Source: JAFGED01 sp964551295
Lineage (GTDB): Bacteria > Chloroflexota > Anaerolineae > B4-G1
DNA: 15,452 nucleotides
Direction: 5' to 3'
Assembly (NCBI GenBank): GCA_964551295.1
Contig: CAZKDJ010000090.1
Location: 1 to 15,452 of the forward strand
Shown: piece after piece, positions 12,691 to 15,452 of the stretch
Numbering within the stretch: the first letter of the stretch is position 1
Layout of the letters: each line of letters begins with the position of its first letter
Program-made: the position numbers and the translations under genes
The notes under the pieces: generated by a model
What the model was told of the DNA's origin: nothing
Seen by the model: the letters and a program-made list of their open reading frames with translations, nothing else
The model's database searches: none

Positions 12691-13650
12691 CTACACGATT
12701 TTTCGATAAAGCATATGATCGGGGTCTTGCAACGGCTGCCGCCAGCCAGCAATTACGCCCGACGGTATCAGCACCGTCCAGCAATAAACGCGGTAGAGGG
12801 CACGCGCTGCAACCACCCACCGACTGCCTCCTCCCATCGACTCCACGAGTTCCGGCCAATTGCGCCCCGGTCCCACGGGCCACAGGCGCTGCGCCAACAG
12901 GCGCCAAGTATTCTCGTCGCCGCAGCGCAGCAGCTTGGCAATGATTGCGCCGGCCCCGCGCGCATAGGACGCTTCGCGGCGCAGCGCCCGTCGCAGTCTG
13001 AACTGCTGTACGTGCCGCACCACTACGTCAGGGGTATAGACGACCGTTCCGCCGTTCCGCAATACACGGTAGATCAGGTCGACGTCGTTGCACCCCCAGC
13101 CCCGTGGAGAGCCGGGACCCAGTCCCTCGTCGAAGCCGCCGGCCTCGATCACCGCCCGGCGGCGGAAGGCCATGTTGCCCCCATACCCCAGCCGCCATAC
13201 TTCCTCCAGGCCACGCTGAACGCGGCGGCGACGCCCGGTCAAGGCTGCCATGGCGAGTGTGTCGCCCGGTGGACAAAGCGGCAGGAATGGGCCGAAAACA
13301 GCCACAACCTCAGGATTAGCTACAAACTCCCCGGCTATTCGCCTCAGCCAGTTCACCGCCGGCCGGCAGTCGTCGTTGGTGACGGCGAGCACCTCGCCTT
13401 GGGATATCTCCAGGGCCACGTTCTGCGCGCGTGATGAACCGGTCGTGTCGCTGCGCACGTAGCGCAGCGACGTATCCAAGGAGGCGGCGCGCCGGACCAC
13501 CGCTGCTGTCTTGCTGCCACGGCTCTGGTCGACGACGATGATCTCACGCCACGGGTACTCGTTACCCCGTAGATCGGCCAGACAGTCTGCAAGCAGCGCA
13601 GGTCGGTCCCGCGAGGGAACGATGACGGAGATGAAGGGAAAAGTAGGCAT
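12691..13650 (-). CDS. GT2 family glycosyltransferase
   Basis: 319 residues, starting MPTFPFISVIVPSRDRPALL, with IIVVDQSRG, the loop SSRAQNVALEISQGEVLAVT, the metal motif NDDC (92-95), and a mycofactocin/rhamnosyltransferase-like acceptor region LGYGGNMAFRRRAVIEAGGF-DEGLG-P-SPRGWGCNDVDLIYRVL. The WGCNDVD acidic motif supplies the likely catalytic base. The C-terminal 80 residues contain one amphipathic to hydrophobic segment (ALYRVYCWTVLIPSGVIAGW). ATG 13650 is preferred to the in-frame start at 13704, which is Cys/Arg-rich and inside the previous gene. It begins 4 bases after that gene's stop, so the two are co-transcribed. The donor sugar is unknown. Confidence 0.87.
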   Translation of the reverse strand: MPTFPFISVIVPSRDRPALLADCLADLRGNEYPWREIIVVDQSRGSKTAAVVRRAASLDTSLRYVRSDTTGSSRAQNVALEISQGEVLAVTNDDCRPAVNWLRRIAGEFVANPEVVAVFGPFLPLCPPGDTLAMAALTGRRRRVQRGLEEVWRLGYGGNMAFRRRAVIEAGGFDEGLGPGSPRGWGCNDVDLIYRVLRNGGTVVYTPDVVVRHVQQFRLRRALRREASYARGAGAIIAKLLRCGDENTWRLLAQRLWPVGPGRNWPELVESMGGGSRWVVAARALYRVYCWTVLIPSGVIAGWRQPLQDPDHMLYRKIV

Positions 13651-13654
13651 ACGT

Positions 13655-14956
13655 TCAAAGCGCCGACAGGATGTACAGGTAGAACCACAGCGACCCGATC
13701 CCATAGAGGACGGCCAGGCCCAACGCAGCCCAGCGCGGCAGACGGGCCAACGCCACTACAGCCATCGTCGTCAGTGGGAAAATCCACGGCAGGAAGTATC
13801 GATCCACCTCAAAGAAGAGCTGGCCCCGAATGAGTGGTGCTGCCAGGGTTTCATCCAACCACGTGAAGGTGACGTATGGCGCTGCCACTACCAGCACCCA
13901 CAGGAAGGCTACCCAGCGCGGGAGAGCCACTCCCCGGCGGGCGCCGGATGACGAGCCCCGATCCCCCGCCAGCATCCACCCGGGAAGGGCCAATGCCAAC
14001 AGGGGAAAGCCAAGCAGCCAAGGCTGGACGATGCGCGCCAGGTTGCGGCCGATCATCTGAATGGCGGAGATGACGCCCATTGGCGCACCGGCGGGCTGGC
14101 CGGGCTTGCCGGCGCTGGGCCCCAGAGCCGAACTGACGCGATACAGACTATAGGCGTAGCCGGTATCGAATAGGCGGCCAAACACGGCCAGGTTGTAGGC
14201 CGCCAACACGCTCAACGCCAGGGCCGCCCCCAGCGCGAAGGCGGCCACTGCCCGCCAGGCCCTCCGCCCGGGCGCTCGCCATACCGTGATCAACAAGTGT
14301 AGCCCGCATAGGCCCAGCAGCGGCGCGTTAGTCAGCCGCACCACGGCCGACCAGCCCAGCGCCAGGCCCGCGCCAAAGGCCAGCACCAGACCGGCGCGGT
14401 CACTGGGTCGGAGGAGATAGAGAGTATAGAGCGCTCCGCCGATCAGGGGCACGGCGCCTGCGGCGAAAGAGTCCATCCACACGTCGCGCAGCGCCATCAG
14501 GCTCATCGGTGTGAGCAGAAACAGGGCCACAGCCCCCCAGGCCAACCCCTCATCGCGCCACCAGGCTACCGCCGCGTACAACGCCGCTGCTGCCAACACC
14601 GCCAGCACGCTGTTGGTCAGTTGCGGATGGCCCAACCACCGAAACGGCACAGCCAACAGGGGAAAGCCCGGGGCCTTTTCCAGCGCCCAGCGATTGGGAC
14701 CTACATTCACGTACTGGGTCATGTGGCCGCCCTGCAGGCGGGCTTGCATCCGCCCGGCGGCCGCCTCCTCATCGGTGACCACCCACCGGCCTCGGGCAAA
14801 GTTCTCGATGGCAAAGGCGTATGCCCACGGGTCGGGCATATGCGCCTGGTCCAACTCGCGCGACGTCCGTAACGCCAACACCACGGCCAAGATGAGCACC
14901 AAGCCAGCCGATGCACGGTAGAGGGCCGTTTTCCGACACCAGAACGCAGCAAGCAT
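13655..14956 (-). CDS. Polytopic membrane glycosyltransferase, GT39/ArnT-like
   Basis: About 433 residues with roughly ten hydrophobic segments, the first at about 15-30 (ASAGLVLILAVVLAL). The first external loop holds an acidic DPWAYAF motif followed by IENFARGRWVV, and then a loop with NVGPNRWALEKAPGFPLLAVP before the next membrane span. This is the layout of GT-C transferases that use polyprenyl-phosphate sugars on the outer face of the membrane. Whether it glycosylates lipid, protein or polysaccharide is unknown. ATG 14956 has AGGTG closely upstream; GTG 14962 is two codons earlier and directly follows, or overlaps, the upstream frames. The next gene begins 4 bases after its stop, placing it at or near the head of the glycan cluster. 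Confidence 0.75.
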   Translation of the reverse strand: MLAAFWCRKTALYRASAGLVLILAVVLALRTSRELDQAHMPDPWAYAFAIENFARGRWVVTDEEAAAGRMQARLQGGHMTQYVNVGPNRWALEKAPGFPLLAVPFRWLGHPQLTNSVLAVLAAAALYAAVAWWRDEGLAWGAVALFLLTPMSLMALRDVWMDSFAAGAVPLIGGALYTLYLLRPSDRAGLVLAFGAGLALGWSAVVRLTNAPLLGLCGLHLLITVWRAPGRRAWRAVAAFALGAALALSVLAAYNLAVFGRLFDTGYAYSLYRVSSALGPSAGKPGQPAGAPMGVISAIQMIGRNLARIVQPWLLGFPLLALALPGWMLAGDRGSSSGARRGVALPRWVAFLWVLVVAAPYVTFTWLDETLAAPLIRGQLFFEVDRYFLPWIFPLTTMAVVALARLPRWAALGLAVLYGIGSLWFYLYILSAL

Positions 14957-14962
14957 CGTCAC

Positions 14963-15301
14963 CTACACCACGGCCACCTCAGTCTCCTGTACCACCACAG
15001 ACAACGCAGTGTCCTGAACGCGATCTCTTGCTCGCCCGTGAGCGGGTCGGTATTGTCCTCGTCCACGCCCAGGCTCAGGCTCACCGTCGCCTCGGCAGGG
15101 CGCGTGCGGTGACTCACGCCGTCGATGGCAAAGACGCCGTACAGGGTGAAGCGGATTCGCGAGCTCCCCGGCTTGTGCCACAAGAACACCCTGATTATCC
15201 GCACCCCATTGTCGAGACCGAAGGGGCTTCCAGGACCGTGGAGCACCCAGGCATTGCCGTGTTTTTCAAGCGAGATGGTATCTGAGATGCCCTTTTCTTT
15301 A
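14963..15301 (-). pseudogene. Unrecognised gene remnant, 5'-truncated and probably frameshifted
   Basis: One frame gives a protein-like stretch from about 15300 to 15022 (KEKGISDTISLEKHG, GVRIIRVFLWHKPG, RIRFTLYGVFAIDGV, ATVSLSLGVDEDNTDPLTGE), possibly beta-rich. It then degenerates into a Trp/Arg tail ending at 14961-14959. One base out of register the tail reads DTALSVVVQETEVAVV and stops at 14965-14963, directly before the GT39-like gene, which looks more natural. A one-base deletion near 15015-15022 would explain it. The only ATG of the first frame (15327) lies inside the inverted repeat of the adjacent mobile-like element, so the original N-terminus is probably lost. I do not recognise the family. 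Confidence 0.4.
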
Positions 15302-15452
15302 GGGTGTGTTTCAAATGAGTTAGGCAAGACCTCGGAGGTCTGATGAGACGTGTTTTCAGGCTCAAAAACTGCTCAAATAGGCGCTTTTTGGCAAGCAAAT
15401 GCCCGGCAGAGACCTCCGAGGTCTAGGGTCTCAACTGAAATGAAACACACCC
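15302..15452. mobile_element. MITE-like element with ~40-bp imperfect terminal inverted repeats
   Basis: The left arm 15302-15341 starts GGGTGTGTTTCA and ends AGACCTCGGAGGTCT. The right arm 15410-15452 starts with AGACCTCCGAGGTCT and ends TGAAACACACCC. The outer 12 and inner 15 bases of the arms are exact inverted matches; the ~13-16 bases between them diverge. The 68-base centre encodes nothing convincing. Total length 151 bp with no transposase fits a non-autonomous element. The right end coincides with the window end, so target-site duplication cannot be checked and the element could be longer. Confidence 0.65.

Overview
The window looks like a GC-rich chromosomal segment from a Chloroflexota bacterium (Anaerolineae or a neighbouring class). 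That placement is inferred from the style of the proteins: an SPFH/virion-core-like start, HhH-domain membrane proteins, Pro/Thr-rich proteins with LPxTG tails, and an intergenic DNA full of palindromes that begin GTAG and end CTAC. No rRNA, tRNA or CRISPR array was seen, so the taxon is not proven.

Layout. (1) Positions 1-855, minus strand: the first 51 codons of an SPFH-like protein, preceded by a broken gene in which the start of a response-regulator receiver is fused to a conserved protein of unknown function whose C-terminus has been frameshifted off. (2) 856-1131: a repeat-rich spacer with a 9-bp tandem repeat, a perfect palindrome, a GC hairpin and a near-identical direct repeat pair. 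(3) 7412 down to 1132, minus strand: a tightly packed five-gene unit prfA - prmC - HAD phosphatase - sulfatase - sugar kinase/nucleotidyltransferase fusion. It runs from a clear sigma70-type promoter at 7471-7498. Release factor 1 and its methyltransferase are co-transcribed with what looks like a glycan salvage module: desulfation, sugar-1-phosphate formation, then NDP-sugar formation by one two-domain protein. (4) 7506-8917, plus strand: a second, back-to-back promoter drives a two-TM helix-hairpin-helix protein and a Pro/Thr-rich LPVTG surface protein. A stray LPQAG-TM-Arg tail without an N-terminus follows at 8941-9072. (5) 9073-9345: non-coding DNA with overlapping inverted repeats and an 11-bp GC hairpin. 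(6) 9346-9762, minus strand: a decayed C-terminal piece of a ComM/YifB-type AAA ATPase, with a palindromic repeat inserted in frame. (7) 14956 down to 9949, minus strand: an envelope glycan cluster of a polytopic GT39-like membrane glycosyltransferase, three GT2 glycosyltransferases and a SAM methyltransferase. One of the GT2 enzymes (ExoA-like) seems to lack about 20 residues. (8) 14963-15452: a frameshifted gene remnant cut at its 5' end by a 151-bp MITE-like inverted-repeat element that reaches the end of the window.

Most notable are the kinase/nucleotidyltransferase fusion (domain order opposite to that known for the Bacteroides FKP enzyme), a set of GTAG...CTAC palindromes of which two sit inside reading frames, and several traces of gene decay or rearrangement within 15 kb. 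No complete new defence or mobile system was recognised. All family assignments are from reading motifs by eye, without database searches.
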